Part shown: one piece after another, positions 13,086 through 21,196 of the stretch
Numbering within the stretch: position 1 is the first letter of the stretch
How the letters are laid out: each line of letters starts with the position of its first letter
IMG/VR virus record: IMGVR_UViG_3300027797_000103
Location: 1-28,303 of that record
Strand: one strand, 5' to 3'
Source of the DNA: a virus
Length of the DNA: 28,303 nt
Made by a program: the position numbers and the translations under genes
Notes under the pieces: generated by a model
What the model was told of the DNA's origin: nothing
The model's input: only the letters and a program-made list of their open reading frames with translations
Database searches by the model: none

Positions 13086-13146
13086 GTTAAAGTTTTGTTA
13101 ATTTTTTTATAATTAGTTTGCAGGTTAAAATATTTTATTAATTTTA
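13086..13146 (+). promoter_or_regulatory. Promoter with upstream GTTAA box (copy 3)
   Basis: The box GTTAAAGTTTTGTTAA (13086-13101) is identical to that at 1620-1635, and so are the four bases before it. TTTG (13117-13120), an 18-base spacer and TAATTTTA (13139-13146, one mismatch to TAnnTTTG) follow, 28 bases before ATG 13175. The box lies 53 bases before the -7 element, exactly as in copy 1. TTAGTTTG (13113-13120) is an alternative -7 box. The leader shares ATCAAACAAT with copy 2. Confidence 0.6.
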
Positions 13147-13174
13147 CACCATCAAACAATAACAAATAGAAATT

Positions 13175-13366
13175 ATGAAAGAATTATTATTTTTAATAGC
13201 AGAAAAAATTGTAACAGACAAAAGCGAAAATAACATATTGGCTTGTTTATCAATATTAAAACAAGAATTTGTAAATATGGGTTATTCAAATTACAATAGT
13301 AATACAATGGCAATAGATTCTTTAAAAATAGTTATGAAAACTTTATTAAATTTAAAAACAAATTAA
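13175..13366 (+). CDS. Small protein of unknown function
   Basis: The 63-residue product is helical (MKELLFLIAEKIVTDKSENN, LACLSILKQEFVNMG, MAIDSLKIVMKTLLNL). It is the first gene behind promoter copy 3, so although it lies after the terminase it may be expressed with the early genes. Not recognised. Confidence 0.62.
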   Translation: MKELLFLIAEKIVTDKSENNILACLSILKQEFVNMGYSNYNSNTMAIDSLKIVMKTLLNLKTN

Positions 13367-13368
13367 TT

Positions 13369-13506
13369 ATGAGAACAATAACAGGAGTAGTATCAGCATC
13401 AGTTGCAATGTTAACTGAAAATTATTTAGTACAAATAGCATTTTGCTTATTAACCTTTTATCTTATTTACCGTGAACTTAAAAGCGATAAAGAACTGTCT
13501 GAATAA
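13369..13506 (+). CDS. Small membrane protein of unknown function
   Basis: The 45-residue frame runs from ATG 13369 to TAA 13504-13506 and starts two bases after the preceding stop. It has a hydrophobic helix (LVQIAFCLLTFYLIY, about 20-34) followed by a charged tail (RELKSDKELSE). It overlaps the next gene by 35 bases. A one-helix protein beside the packaging genes could be a second holin-like or exclusion protein, but nothing proves it. Confidence 0.58.
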   Translation: MRTITGVVSASVAMLTENYLVQIAFCLLTFYLIYRELKSDKELSE

Positions 13507-13696
13507 CGGGATAACTATTTATCCAATAGTTGTAAACGATATTTACTTTGAAGGCAAAAGAAAAAAGAATTACGTTAAAATAGAAATCAACGTAAATGGT
13601 GCAAAGAAAATAGGAAGTGATAAATACAAACAAGATGAAACACTTACACAAAAGATACACGAGTTGTATGAAGTATTAAATTTAAAGTTAGTTTGA
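13472..13696 (+). CDS. Small basic protein of unknown function (GTG start)
   Basis: The 74-residue frame starts with GTG at 13472 inside the preceding membrane protein gene. No ATG lies near the start of the conserved-looking part (LKAIKNCLNNGITIYPIVVNDIYFEG), so GTG is the best choice. It is a small alpha/beta protein with a basic hairpin (GKRKKNYVKIEI). Its stop is directly followed by the structured element at 13697. Confidence 0.58.
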   Translation: MNLKAIKNCLNNGITIYPIVVNDIYFEGKRKKNYVKIEINVNGAKKIGSDKYKQDETLTQKIHELYEVLNLKLV

Positions 13697-13759
13697 TAGT
13701 TAATAGGGCGTGAGTTCAGCAGTCCACCCAATTACACGCTTCGTGGTGGTAATTAACTA
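13697..13759 (+). ncRNA. Structured non-coding element of unknown class
   Basis: A perfect 8-base stem TAGTTAAT (13697-13704) / ATTAACTA (13752-13759) encloses a GC-rich core unlike its surroundings. Inside, GCGTG (13708-13712) can pair with CACGC (13735-13739), or alternatively CCACC (13724-13728) with GGTGG (13745-13749), including a small ACG-CTT-CGT tip. The two inner pairings overlap in space and could be exclusive. An intrinsic terminator follows 7 bases later. No tRNA features (CCA end, T-loop GTTCRA) are found. It could be a small RNA, a riboswitch-like leader for the tail genes, or a protein-binding mRNA site. Confidence 0.5.
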
Positions 13760-13766
13760 AATTAAG

Positions 13767-13793
13767 GCAATCAGAAATGGTTGCTTTTTTTTT
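13767..13793 (+). terminator. Intrinsic terminator before the tail genes
   Basis: GCAATC (13767-13772) pairs with GGTTGC (13779-13784; one G-T pair), loop AGAAAT, followed by nine T. It closes the structured element and isolates the tail operon from upstream transcription. Confidence 0.8.
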
Positions 13794-13813
13794 GTTTTAT
13801 ACAATTCTTAAGT

Positions 13814-13834
13814 TAATTAATTTTTAAAATAAAA
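13814..13834 (+). repeat. 21-base leader repeat, copy 1
   Basis: The sequence TAATTAATTTTTAAAATAAA plus one more A is identical at 13814-13834 and 21176-21196, both just before a structural-gene start (1 and 4 bases before the ATG). Its core TTAATTTTTAAA belongs to the shared late-module motif. It may be a promoter element or a translation enhancer. Confidence 0.5.
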
Positions 13835-13835
13835 T

Positions 13836-14498
13836 ATGAAAGTAGATATTAATATTCCTGATTCTTTAAATGAAATTACTTTACTTCAATATCAAAAGTT
13901 TGACAAACTTATAAAAGATAATGATGCAAGTGATTTTGTTAATCAGAAAACTATCGAAATATTTTGTGGAATAGATTTAAAAGATGTTGCTAAAATTAAA
14001 GTTACAGACGTTAACGAAATATTAGAACACCTTAATACAATACTACAACAAAGAACACCATTAAAAAATACTTTTAAATTATCAGGAGTTGAGTTTGGTT
14101 TTATTCCAAAACTTGAAGATATAACTGCAGGTGAGTTTATAGATTTAGAAAACTATTTAGGTGATGTTGAAACTTTGCATCAAGCAATGGCAGTTTTATT
14201 CAGACCAATTAAATCAAAAGTAAAAGGTTTATATACTATTCAGGAATACGAATCAAGCTACCAATATGCAGAGGTGATGAAATATATGCCTTTGGATGTT
14301 GCTTTAGGTGCTATGGTTTTTTTTTGGACTTTGCAGAAAGATTGCGTGAACGCTTTGACGGATTATATACAGAACGAAGTGGAACAATCGGAACAAGCGA
14401 AGCAGGTTTTGGCAAAAAGTGGGGTTGGTATCAGTCAATTTACGCAGCAGCTCAAGGGGATATACTCCGATTCGATGCAGTTACCAAACTTCCAATAA
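13836..14498 (+). CDS. Tail assembly chaperone, frame 0 product (gpG analogue)
   Basis: The 220-residue frame lies before the tail completion and tape measure genes. Residues 1-163 look like a normal phage protein (INIPDSLNEITLLQYQKFDKL, GVEFGFIPKLEDITAGEFIDLENYLGD). At residues 161-163 the message runs through nine T (14317-14325). After that the frame uses codons rare in this genome (CAG, GTG, ACG, CTC, GGG, TTG), whereas the -1 frame uses typical ones. The unshifted product therefore probably carries a short incidental tail. It acts on the tape measure protein during tail assembly, by analogy with lambda gpG. Confidence 0.72.
   Translation: MKVDINIPDSLNEITLLQYQKFDKLIKDNDASDFVNQKTIEIFCGIDLKDVAKIKVTDVNEILEHLNTILQQRTPLKNTFKLSGVEFGFIPKLEDITAGEFIDLENYLGDVETLHQAMAVLFRPIKSKVKGLYTIQEYESSYQYAEVMKYMPLDVALGAMVFFWTLQKDCVNALTDYIQNEVEQSEQAKQVLAKSGVGISQFTQQLKGIYSDSMQLPNFQ
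14316..14327 (+). other. Probable -1 ribosomal frameshift site (T9 slippery run)
   Basis: GTT TTT TTT TGG in frame 0 contains T TTT TTT, a perfect X XXY YYZ heptamer. A -1 slip continues as TTG GAC TTT GCA into the frame ending at 14578. The position, inside the tail chaperone gene before the tape measure gene, is where lambda-type G/GT frameshifting occurs. A homopolymer sequencing error giving the wrong number of T is the main alternative. Confidence 0.65.
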
Positions 14499-14578
14499 CA
14501 CAATTAATGATGTGGTTAATGTTTGAGAAAGAAAAAACCGAAATAGAAATTAAAAATTTAAAAAGAAATGGTATATAG
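14324..14578 (+). CDS. Tail assembly chaperone, -1 frame extension (gpT analogue)
   Basis: The open -1 frame of 84 codons has no ATG; it is expected only as a C-terminal extension of the 13836 gene, giving a fusion of about 247 residues. DFAERLRERFDGLYTERSG (2-20), FGKKWGWYQSIYAAAQGDIL (29-48) and FDAVTKLPITQLMMWLMFEK (50-69) look like the part of chaperone extensions that ends in an acidic/basic helix. Third codon positions are A/T-rich, as in true genes here. Overlap with frame 0 covers 175 bases. Confidence 0.68.
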   Translation: MDFAERLRERFDGLYTERSGTIGTSEAGFGKKWGWYQSIYAAAQGDILRFDAVTKLPITQLMMWLMFEKEKTEIEIKNLKRNGI

Positions 14579-14990
14579 AATTATAAAAGAAATTAAAGAC
14601 GTGTTACTTGCTGAACCTTTTGTTAACACAGTAACGGAAGGAGATATATTTGAAATTGATTTAAACAAACAAACAATGTTTCCTTTGAGTCATATTATTA
14701 TAAACCAAGCAACGCATCAGGGTAATGTATTATCTTTTAATATTACTGTTTTATTAATGGATGTTATAAACCAAAAAGACGATAGCAACAAAGTAGATAT
14801 TTGGAACACACAATTACTTTTAGGCACAAGGGTTTTAAATAGATTGAACAGAGCAGATATTGCTTCTGACTTTTGGGAGTTAACAGGTCAACCTACTTAC
14901 GAGCCATTTACAGAACGATTTGAGAACGATTTAGCAGGATGGGCAATTACTTTTGATGTATTAGTAAGAAACGATATTACTATCTGTTAA
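14568..14990 (+). CDS. Probable tail completion or tail terminator protein
   Basis: The 140-residue protein has an alternating alpha/beta pattern (MVYRIIKEIKDVLLAEPFVN, DLNKQTMFPLSHIIINQA, LSFNITVLLMDVINQK, WAITFDVLVRND) similar in layout to small tail terminator proteins that pair with a gp10-like neighbour. It overlaps the chaperone extension by 11 bases and the next gene by one. The role is inferred from position and fold impression, not from a motif. Confidence 0.62.
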   Translation: MVYRIIKEIKDVLLAEPFVNTVTEGDIFEIDLNKQTMFPLSHIIINQATHQGNVLSFNITVLLMDVINQKDDSNKVDIWNTQLLLGTRVLNRLNRADIASDFWELTGQPTYEPFTERFENDLAGWAITFDVLVRNDITIC

Positions 14991-15523
14991 TGGATAACAA
15001 AGAAACATACAAATATTTAAACGACTTTGCTAAATATGTAATTCAGCAGAGTAGAAGCAATTTAACAAAAGGAAATAGAAATAGCAGTAAAAGTTTATAT
15101 AATAGTTTAGATAGTGAAATTGAAGTAAGTGCTAATAGTTTTCGTTTAGCTTTTTTAATGGAAGATTACGGAAAGTTTATTGACAAAGGTGTGCAAGGTT
15201 CAAATCCAAGCGGAATTAAAAAAGGAGTACAAAAAGCACCAAACAGCGAATATAGATTTAAAAGTAAATCAATACCAACAAAGGTTTTAGATAAGTGGGT
15301 AATTAAAAAGGGAATAGCACCAAGAAACAAATCAGGAAAGTTTTTAAGTCGTGAGGGGTTAAAATTTGCTATTGCTAAAAGCATTGCCTTACAAGGTATT
15401 AGACCAAGTTTATTTTTTACAAGACCATTTGAAGCAGCCTTTAAAAATTTACCTGATGAATTGGTTCAGGCATACGGATTAGACGTTGAACAATTTTTAC
15501 AATATACAATTAATAAGAAATGA
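14990..15523 (+). CDS. Tail completion / head-tail joining protein (HK97 gp10-like)
   Basis: The 177-residue protein has the FxMEDYGKFIDKGVQG segment (54-69), which matches the F.YG.FiD.G pattern typical of gp10-like tail completion proteins. A basic loop region (GIKKGVQKAPN, YRFKSKSIPTKVL) and the C-terminal FFTRPFEAAFKNL helix follow. It likely completes the head-proximal end of the tail. Overlap with the next gene is ATGA. Confidence 0.67.
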   Translation: MDNKETYKYLNDFAKYVIQQSRSNLTKGNRNSSKSLYNSLDSEIEVSANSFRLAFLMEDYGKFIDKGVQGSNPSGIKKGVQKAPNSEYRFKSKSIPTKVLDKWVIKKGIAPRNKSGKFLSREGLKFAIAKSIALQGIRPSLFFTRPFEAAFKNLPDELVQAYGLDVEQFLQYTINKK

Positions 15524-16530
15524 AAAAAATATTTATAAGAAGTCCGTATTTTATTGAAATAGATGAAGCAGGACAAACAGGTGCTAAAATAGAAATATTT
15601 TTATGGAATAAAGGAACTACCGAACCTATAATACCAAATTATACTTTAACTAAAAACATAGCAAGTGCTTCTCAAACTTTAATAGCTTGGAATGTAGCAA
15701 ACTATGCAAAGGAATATATTGAGCCTATTGCACCTGTTAGCGTTTCAGTACCTACTGAAGAGAATGTAAATACTTGGTGTTATATGAAAATTAAAACATA
15801 TAAATTAGTAAGTGTTACTGAAACTTTTATAGATACCGAAACCTTTGTTTGTTTTAATGGTTACACACAATATTTAGATGGATATAATCAAAGCAATACT
15901 GATACTGTAATTCCATTAGTAAATAATAATATTAAGTTAACTACATTTTCAGGTTATAATTATGTTAATGTTTGGATTGAAGATAATGAGGATTTTATAT
16001 GGTCATCTACAACATCGGTTAGTTTTTTTACACCAACAAGCGAAGGCTTATGGAAATTGCCTTACAATTATGATACTTTTACTTTAGGAATCGGTATTGA
16101 AGTAATTTTTTCAATACAAACCGAACAATTATGCGAGGTTAAATATACTCCAATAACTTGTAAATTTATAAATAGATTTGGTGGTTGGCAGTTCTTAACC
16201 TTTTTTAAAGCTAATAGCAGCTCGATAGACGTAACTTCTAAAGATTTTGATACGTTACCTTCATCTATAAATTATAACGTCTTACAAGGCTCTAAAAAGA
16301 TATTCAATTCACAAGGTAAACAAAAGATAAAATGTAACACAGGTTGGGTTGATGAAAATTACTTTGATTTAATACAAGATTTACTTTTAAGCGAAACTGT
16401 TTTATTAGATAATAAACCTGTAATAGTAAAAAGTCAAAGTTCAGAATACAAAACAATTTTAAAAGATAAGAATATAAACTACGAAATAGAATTTGAATAT
16501 AACTTTGGGTTAATTAACGATGTAATATAA
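15520..16530 (+). CDS. Tail/virion structural protein
   Basis: The 336-residue protein is beta-rich throughout, with many Thr, Ser and aromatic residues and few charged runs. The block EVKYTPITCKFINRFGGWQF (203-222) followed by LTFFKA is a pattern I associate with Bacteroidota phage tail proteins (often placed between the tail completion and the large tail protein genes). There is no transmembrane segment. It could be a distal tail or baseplate-hub part, given its place directly before the 826-residue protein. Confidence 0.63.
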   Translation: MKKIFIRSPYFIEIDEAGQTGAKIEIFLWNKGTTEPIIPNYTLTKNIASASQTLIAWNVANYAKEYIEPIAPVSVSVPTEENVNTWCYMKIKTYKLVSVTETFIDTETFVCFNGYTQYLDGYNQSNTDTVIPLVNNNIKLTTFSGYNYVNVWIEDNEDFIWSSTTSVSFFTPTSEGLWKLPYNYDTFTLGIGIEVIFSIQTEQLCEVKYTPITCKFINRFGGWQFLTFFKANSSSIDVTSKDFDTLPSSINYNVLQGSKKIFNSQGKQKIKCNTGWVDENYFDLIQDLLLSETVLLDNKPVIVKSQSSEYKTILKDKNINYEIEFEYNFGLINDVI

Positions 16531-19011
16531 ATGAAAGTAGCTTTATATATTAATACAAAAAAAGAGTACGACCCTTCTTTAGATTTAGTTATAGAAAGAT
16601 TTGAAGATAGAATTTTAGCAGATGGCGGTACTTTTGAGGCATTTAATTGTTTAAAAAATCAAGTAGATTCTTTAGGCGGTGTAAATGGAGTTGCCTTAAA
16701 TACTATAACTGATTTTGCTGCAAGAGTATTAGCTGATGGCGGTGTATTTGAATCAGAAAATTGTTTACTAAATACAATAAACGATTTAGGTGGTGTGGTT
16801 CCTGCAGTAGCCGAAAAGGATTTTGTTCGCAGAATAGAATTATTTCAAGATGAAAAGATTTCTTTAACTTCATCTATACAAAACGTGAACGATATATCAA
16901 AAGTATTTACGGATTACTCGCAAAGTTTTACAATTCCTGCAAGTGATAACAACAACGAAATATTTAGACATTGGTACGAAAATAGTTTAGACAACGGATT
17001 TGACCAACGCAGAAGATACGATGGGTACATAGAACTTGATACACAATTATTTCGTACAGGTAAATGGCAGTTAGAAAGTGCTACAATAAAAAACAATAGA
17101 ATAGAAGATTATAAGATAACTTTCTATGGTGAATTAAAATCTTTAACCGATAAATTTAGTGAAGATAAATTAAACGATGTACAGGAAATAAATGATTATA
17201 CTATTGCTTACAACGGAACAAACGTAAGAAGTTTAGTTACTACTGCTGCTCCACAAAATGTTATGTTTCCATTAATTACTTCTGATAGAGTTTGGCAGTA
17301 CGGTGTAGGAGGTGCAACTGATATTTCAACAAGTGGCGGTGCAATTAATTTTAATGAATTATACCCTGCTATAAAAGTTTCAAAAGTTTTAGATGCTATT
17401 GCTGACAAATATAATATAACTTTTAGTGGTAGCTTTTTAAGTCAACAAAAATTTAATAAGGCTTATTTATGGTTAAAAGGAAACGATTCAAGACGATTTG
17501 TTTCTACAACACAAAGAAAACAACTTTTATTTAATAATAATAATACATATTTACCACAAGTTTTTAATATTGAAAACAACACATATAATTTAGTTAATAG
17601 TTCAAATGTTGCAGTAGGCGGTGGATTTTATGCACAACAATCTAATTTTAGAATAGTAATAAATTTTCCTACAGTTGTAGAACATAGAATATTTATATAT
17701 AGAGATGGTGATTTATATACTACTTTACAATATAATTCTAATAGTACAACACAAAATTTTAATTTTACAAATCGTGAGGGTGCTTTTACATTTTTTATTG
17801 AATGTTTTACACCAACTACATATACTTATACTTATTCATTTTCATATACAAGGTGGAGATTGACTACTCCTCCATCTACAACTTTCCCAACAGTTACTTT
17901 AGGTTCAAGTAGCGGAAATTTAAACGATAATCTTAATTTATTAAATTATATGCCTGATATTAAGGTGTCTGATTTTTTGAGCGGAATATTAAAGATGTTT
18001 AATCTTACTGCTTTTAGTACCGATGGAATTAACTTTACATTAGAGCAGTTGGAGAATTGGTATTATTTAGGTGGTATAAAAGATTTCAGTGGATATTGCA
18101 CAACTGATTTAGATTTCAATAGAATTAAACCATATAAGAAAATCAACTTTGAATATGAAAAAAGCGAGAATCTTTTAAGTAGAAACTTTTTTACTACAAA
18201 CTCAAGAGAGTACGGAAATTTGAGCTCTACTTTTAATACTGATGGCTCTGATTATTCTATTAAGTTACCATTTGAAAATTTATTATTCAATAAGTTTACA
18301 GGTACTAATTTACAAGTTGGATATGCTTTAAAGTCAGACTTAAATCCTTATGCACCAAAACCGATTATTTTATATTTCACTGAAAGAAAATCAGGAACAT
18401 TATTTATTAATAACGGAAGTGGAGCAACAAACATATCAAATTTTAATGTATTTGGACAAGATTGTATTGATACTGCTGATTTAACAAAAAACAGTTTGAA
18501 TTGGGGTTATGAAATTAGTTCTTATTTTTTAGAGCCGATTAATAGTTCATTATTTCAAAATTATTATTTAGCTTACTTAAATAACCTATATGCTTTAAAA
18601 TCAAGAATGGTAAAAGTTAAAATGCGTTTGCCTTATTTAGAATTATTAAATTTAAGGTTAAACGATAGAATTGTTATTCGTGATAAAAGATATATTATAA
18701 ACCAATACACAACTGATTTAACAACCTTTGAAAGCGACTTTGAATTAATACAAGATTTTAGAACTATTAATTTTGACAATAGCACTTTAAGACGTATAGA
18801 TAATCAAGCAGTTATATTTGATGTGTTTACAACTTCAAAAGATCCTTTAACTTGGACTATTGCTGAAGACGTCGATAGTATGATAACAGGAATTTCTTTT
18901 AATGAATTAGGTGTTAAAATAGAAGTTAAACCAAACGTGAGCGGTTTAGAAAGAAACGCTTCAATAACAAGTAATAACAATGATTTAATAGCAATTATAC
19001 AAGATGCTTAA
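16531..19011 (+). CDS. Large tail protein with N-terminal DGG repeats
   Basis: The 826-residue protein starts with two similar units: FEDRILADGGTFEAFNCL (24-41) and FAARVLADGGVFESENCL (62-79). The next region (FVRRIELFQDEKISLTSSIQ, then DYSQSFTIPASDNN at about 127-140, and RRRYDGYIELDTQLFRTGKW) is the usual start of Bacteroidota phage tail proteins that I would place at the tail tip or baseplate. The rest is beta-rich, ending in an Ig-like stretch (ITGISFNELGVKIEVKPNVSG). It is directly adjacent to the preceding gene with no gap. A third copy of the repeat is in the small protein at 27950. Confidence 0.72.
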   Translation: MKVALYINTKKEYDPSLDLVIERFEDRILADGGTFEAFNCLKNQVDSLGGVNGVALNTITDFAARVLADGGVFESENCLLNTINDLGGVVPAVAEKDFVRRIELFQDEKISLTSSIQNVNDISKVFTDYSQSFTIPASDNNNEIFRHWYENSLDNGFDQRRRYDGYIELDTQLFRTGKWQLESATIKNNRIEDYKITFYGELKSLTDKFSEDKLNDVQEINDYTIAYNGTNVRSLVTTAAPQNVMFPLITSDRVWQYGVGGATDISTSGGAINFNELYPAIKVSKVLDAIADKYNITFSGSFLSQQKFNKAYLWLKGNDSRRFVSTTQRKQLLFNNNNTYLPQVFNIENNTYNLVNSSNVAVGGGFYAQQSNFRIVINFPTVVEHRIFIYRDGDLYTTLQYNSNSTTQNFNFTNREGAFTFFIECFTPTTYTYTYSFSYTRWRLTTPPSTTFPTVTLGSSSGNLNDNLNLLNYMPDIKVSDFLSGILKMFNLTAFSTDGINFTLEQLENWYYLGGIKDFSGYCTTDLDFNRIKPYKKINFEYEKSENLLSRNFFTTNSREYGNLSSTFNTDGSDYSIKLPFENLLFNKFTGTNLQVGYALKSDLNPYAPKPIILYFTERKSGTLFINNGSGATNISNFNVFGQDCIDTADLTKNSLNWGYEISSYFLEPINSSLFQNYYLAYLNNLYALKSRMVKVKMRLPYLELLNLRLNDRIVIRDKRYIINQYTTDLTTFESDFELIQDFRTINFDNSTLRRIDNQAVIFDVFTTSKDPLTWTIAEDVDSMITGISFNELGVKIEVKPNVSGLERNASITSNNNDLIAIIQDA

Positions 19012-19144
19012 ATTAATATTAGAAATGCTTCCGTTGTTAAAAAATGACAGCGAAGCGATTGCAATAGCAAAAGGAAAATATAAAATGCCCGAAAACTTTA
19101 AAGAATTAAAACAAACGATAAAATGGCAATTACAAAGACAATAG
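19004..19144 (+). CDS. Small protein between the tail protein and the tape measure gene
   Basis: The 46-residue frame from ATG 19004 to TAG 19142-19144 overlaps the upstream gene by 8 bases and the tape measure gene by 22. The product is helical (MLKLILEMLPLLKNDSEAIA) with a basic end (KQTIKWQLQRQ). It fills what would be a 110-base gap. Function unknown; a small chaperone or coupling peptide is possible. Confidence 0.55.
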   Translation: MLKLILEMLPLLKNDSEAIAIAKGKYKMPENFKELKQTIKWQLQRQ

Positions 19145-21138
19145 AAATAGACGTAAATAGTCAAGGTGCTACAAGCGGAATAAATAACATTACCAATTCT
19201 ATTGAGCAAACTGACAAAGCAACTCAATCTTTAAGAAGTCAATTAAGACAAGCACAAGCAGACGTAGCAGAGTTATCTGATAAATTTGGTGCTACTTCTA
19301 AAGAAGCTATTGAAGCAGCTAAACGTGCAGGACAATTAAAAGACGCTATTGGAGATGCAAAAGCATTAACTGATGCGTTTAACCCTGATGCTAAATTTAG
19401 TGCTTTATCGGGTTCTTTAGGTGGTGTAGCAAGTGGATTTAGTGCGGTTGAAGGTAGTTTAGCTTTAGCAGGAGTACAAAGTGAAAACTTACAGGAAACA
19501 ATGGTAAGGCTTCAGGCTGCTATGGCACTTTCACAAGGTTTACAAGGTTTGGGTGAAAGTATAGATAGCTTTAAACAAATGGGTGCTGTTGCTAAAAACG
19601 CATTAGCAGGAATAAGAACAGGAATAGCTGCAACGGGAATAGGTATTTTATTAGTTGCATTGGGTGCTATTGTAGCTTATTGGGATGACATTAAAGAAGC
19701 GGTTGGCGGTGTAAGTAGTGAGCAAGAAAACTTGAATGTTTTGGCTCAAACAAATTTAGAAGCCGAGCAAGGAAAATTAGATGCAATAGGCGGTCAAGAT
19801 AATATTTTAAAACTACAAGGAAAATCAGAGAAAGAAATATTAAAATTAAAACTTGCACAAACAGACCAAGTTATAAAAGCATCTGAAATTCAAATTGAGC
19901 AGTCAATAGCAACTACAAAAGCACAAACTGAAGCAGCTAAAAGAAATCAAGATATATTAGCAGGAGTATTAAAATTCCTTTCTATACCATTAACAATGAT
20001 TTTAAAAACAGTTGACGCTGTTGGTTCTGCTTTAGGTAAAGATTTTGGATTAGAAGATAAAGTATTTAAAGGAATATCTTCGTTAGTTTTTGACCCTAAA
20101 GAAACTCAAGCCGAAGGTGATAAAGTTGTAGCCGAACAAAGAAAGGCTTTAGATAAATTAAAAAACGACAGAGCAGGTTTACAACTATCAGTAAACAATA
20201 TTGACAACCAAGCAAATAAAGAAGCTGCTGATAAAAGAAAGGTAGCTAACGACAAGGCTATACAAAGCGAAAAAGACAAAGCAGATGCTTTAGAACGTAT
20301 TAGACAAGGCGAAATTGATACCGAAGCAGAACGTAGAGCAGAAGAATTAAGACAAGTACAAGAGCAATATAAATTATTAATTGCTGAAGCTGAAAAATAT
20401 TATGGTAAAAATTCTGAAAAAGTTTTATCTTTAAAAGAAGCACAACGTACAAAAGAAAAAGAGTTAGCTGATAAATTTAAAGAAGAAGATAAAGTTAAAG
20501 AAGAAGAATATTGGATTGCTGAATCAGAAAAAGCTATTGCAAGAGATGAAGAAGCGAAGAAAAAAAGAGAAGCTGATGCTGCTGAAGAAATAGCATTTCA
20601 AAAAGCAAAAGATGATGCTATTGCAAGTTCAAAACAAAACTTAACAAATATCATATCAGGATTAGAAGAAACAGGATTAGCAAAAACAAAAGCAGGTCAA
20701 GGATTGTCAAAAGCTATTGCTTTAACTCAAATTGGAATTGATAGTGCGGTTGCAATTTCAAAAGCATCTACTTTGGCAAATGCAGAAGGTGTTGCTGCTC
20801 AATTAGCGTTTCCTATGGCTCCGGGAATTGGTACTGCAGCAAGGATAATATCATACGCATCAACAGCTTTATCAGTTGTTTCTAACATAGCAAGAGCAAA
20901 AAAATTATTATCAAGTGGTGGTTCATCTTCGGGCGGAAGTTCGGGTGGTGGTGGTTCTGCTCCAACAGGTGGCGGTGCTCCTGCTCCTCAATTTAACGTT
21001 GTAGGAAATAGCGGTGTTAATCAAATTGCTCAAACATTAGGTGCTCAACAACCTGTTCAGGCTTATGTGGTAGCTTCAAACGTAACTACTCAACAAAGTT
21101 TGGATAGAAACATTGTAGCAAACGCTTCACTTGGATAG
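19123..21138 (+). CDS. Tape measure protein
   Basis: The 671-residue protein has the features of a tail tape measure: long helical and coiled-coil stretches (about 30-85 and 330-510, rich in A, E, K, Q), one hydrophobic membrane-like segment (GIRTGIAATGIGILLVALGA, 163-182), and a small-residue C-terminal part with Gly/Ser linkers (SSGGSSSGGSSGGGGS). It sets the tail length and is thought to enter the cell envelope at DNA ejection. The chaperone with the frameshift lies upstream. The C-terminus (QPVQAYVVASNVTTQQSL) resembles ends of other tape measures. Confidence 0.9.
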   Translation: MAITKTIEIDVNSQGATSGINNITNSIEQTDKATQSLRSQLRQAQADVAELSDKFGATSKEAIEAAKRAGQLKDAIGDAKALTDAFNPDAKFSALSGSLGGVASGFSAVEGSLALAGVQSENLQETMVRLQAAMALSQGLQGLGESIDSFKQMGAVAKNALAGIRTGIAATGIGILLVALGAIVAYWDDIKEAVGGVSSEQENLNVLAQTNLEAEQGKLDAIGGQDNILKLQGKSEKEILKLKLAQTDQVIKASEIQIEQSIATTKAQTEAAKRNQDILAGVLKFLSIPLTMILKTVDAVGSALGKDFGLEDKVFKGISSLVFDPKETQAEGDKVVAEQRKALDKLKNDRAGLQLSVNNIDNQANKEAADKRKVANDKAIQSEKDKADALERIRQGEIDTEAERRAEELRQVQEQYKLLIAEAEKYYGKNSEKVLSLKEAQRTKEKELADKFKEEDKVKEEEYWIAESEKAIARDEEAKKKREADAAEEIAFQKAKDDAIASSKQNLTNIISGLEETGLAKTKAGQGLSKAIALTQIGIDSAVAISKASTLANAEGVAAQLAFPMAPGIGTAARIISYASTALSVVSNIARAKKLLSSGGSSSGGSSGGGGSAPTGGGAPAPQFNVVGNSGVNQIAQTLGAQQPVQAYVVASNVTTQQSLDRNIVANASLG

Positions 21139-21140
21139 TA

Positions 21141-21156
21141 TAAACAAATTTGTTTA
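21141..21156. repeat. 16-base perfect palindrome
   Basis: TAAACAAATTTGTTTA lies three bases after the tape measure stop. It could be a weak hairpin or an operator for the gene at 21201. The TTTG inside matches a -33 box, though no TAnnTTTG lies at a proper distance. Confidence 0.5.
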
Positions 21157-21175
21157 CAAAAAACAATTTAATAAA

Positions 21176-21196
21176 TAATTAATTTTTAAAATAAAA
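21176..21196 (+). repeat. 21-base leader repeat, copy 2
   Basis: Identical to 13814-13834 over 21 bases and placed four bases before the ATG of the protease gene. With 11451-11463 and 25233-25245 it defines the TTWATTTTTAAA motif of the structural modules. Confidence 0.5.

Noticed and set aside
13369-13506. The 45-residue membrane protein as a second holin
   Set aside because: Only one helix is visible and no endolysin lies near it, so a holin name is not justified.
13700-13760. tRNA gene in the structured region
   Set aside because: The closing stem has no 3' acceptor pattern, there is no T-loop GTTCRA sequence, and the arm lengths do not fit a cloverleaf on either strand.
14328-14498. Frame 0 end of the tail chaperone as a functional domain
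   Set aside because: Its codons are unlike the rest of the genome while the -1 frame looks normal; it is better explained as incidental read-on.
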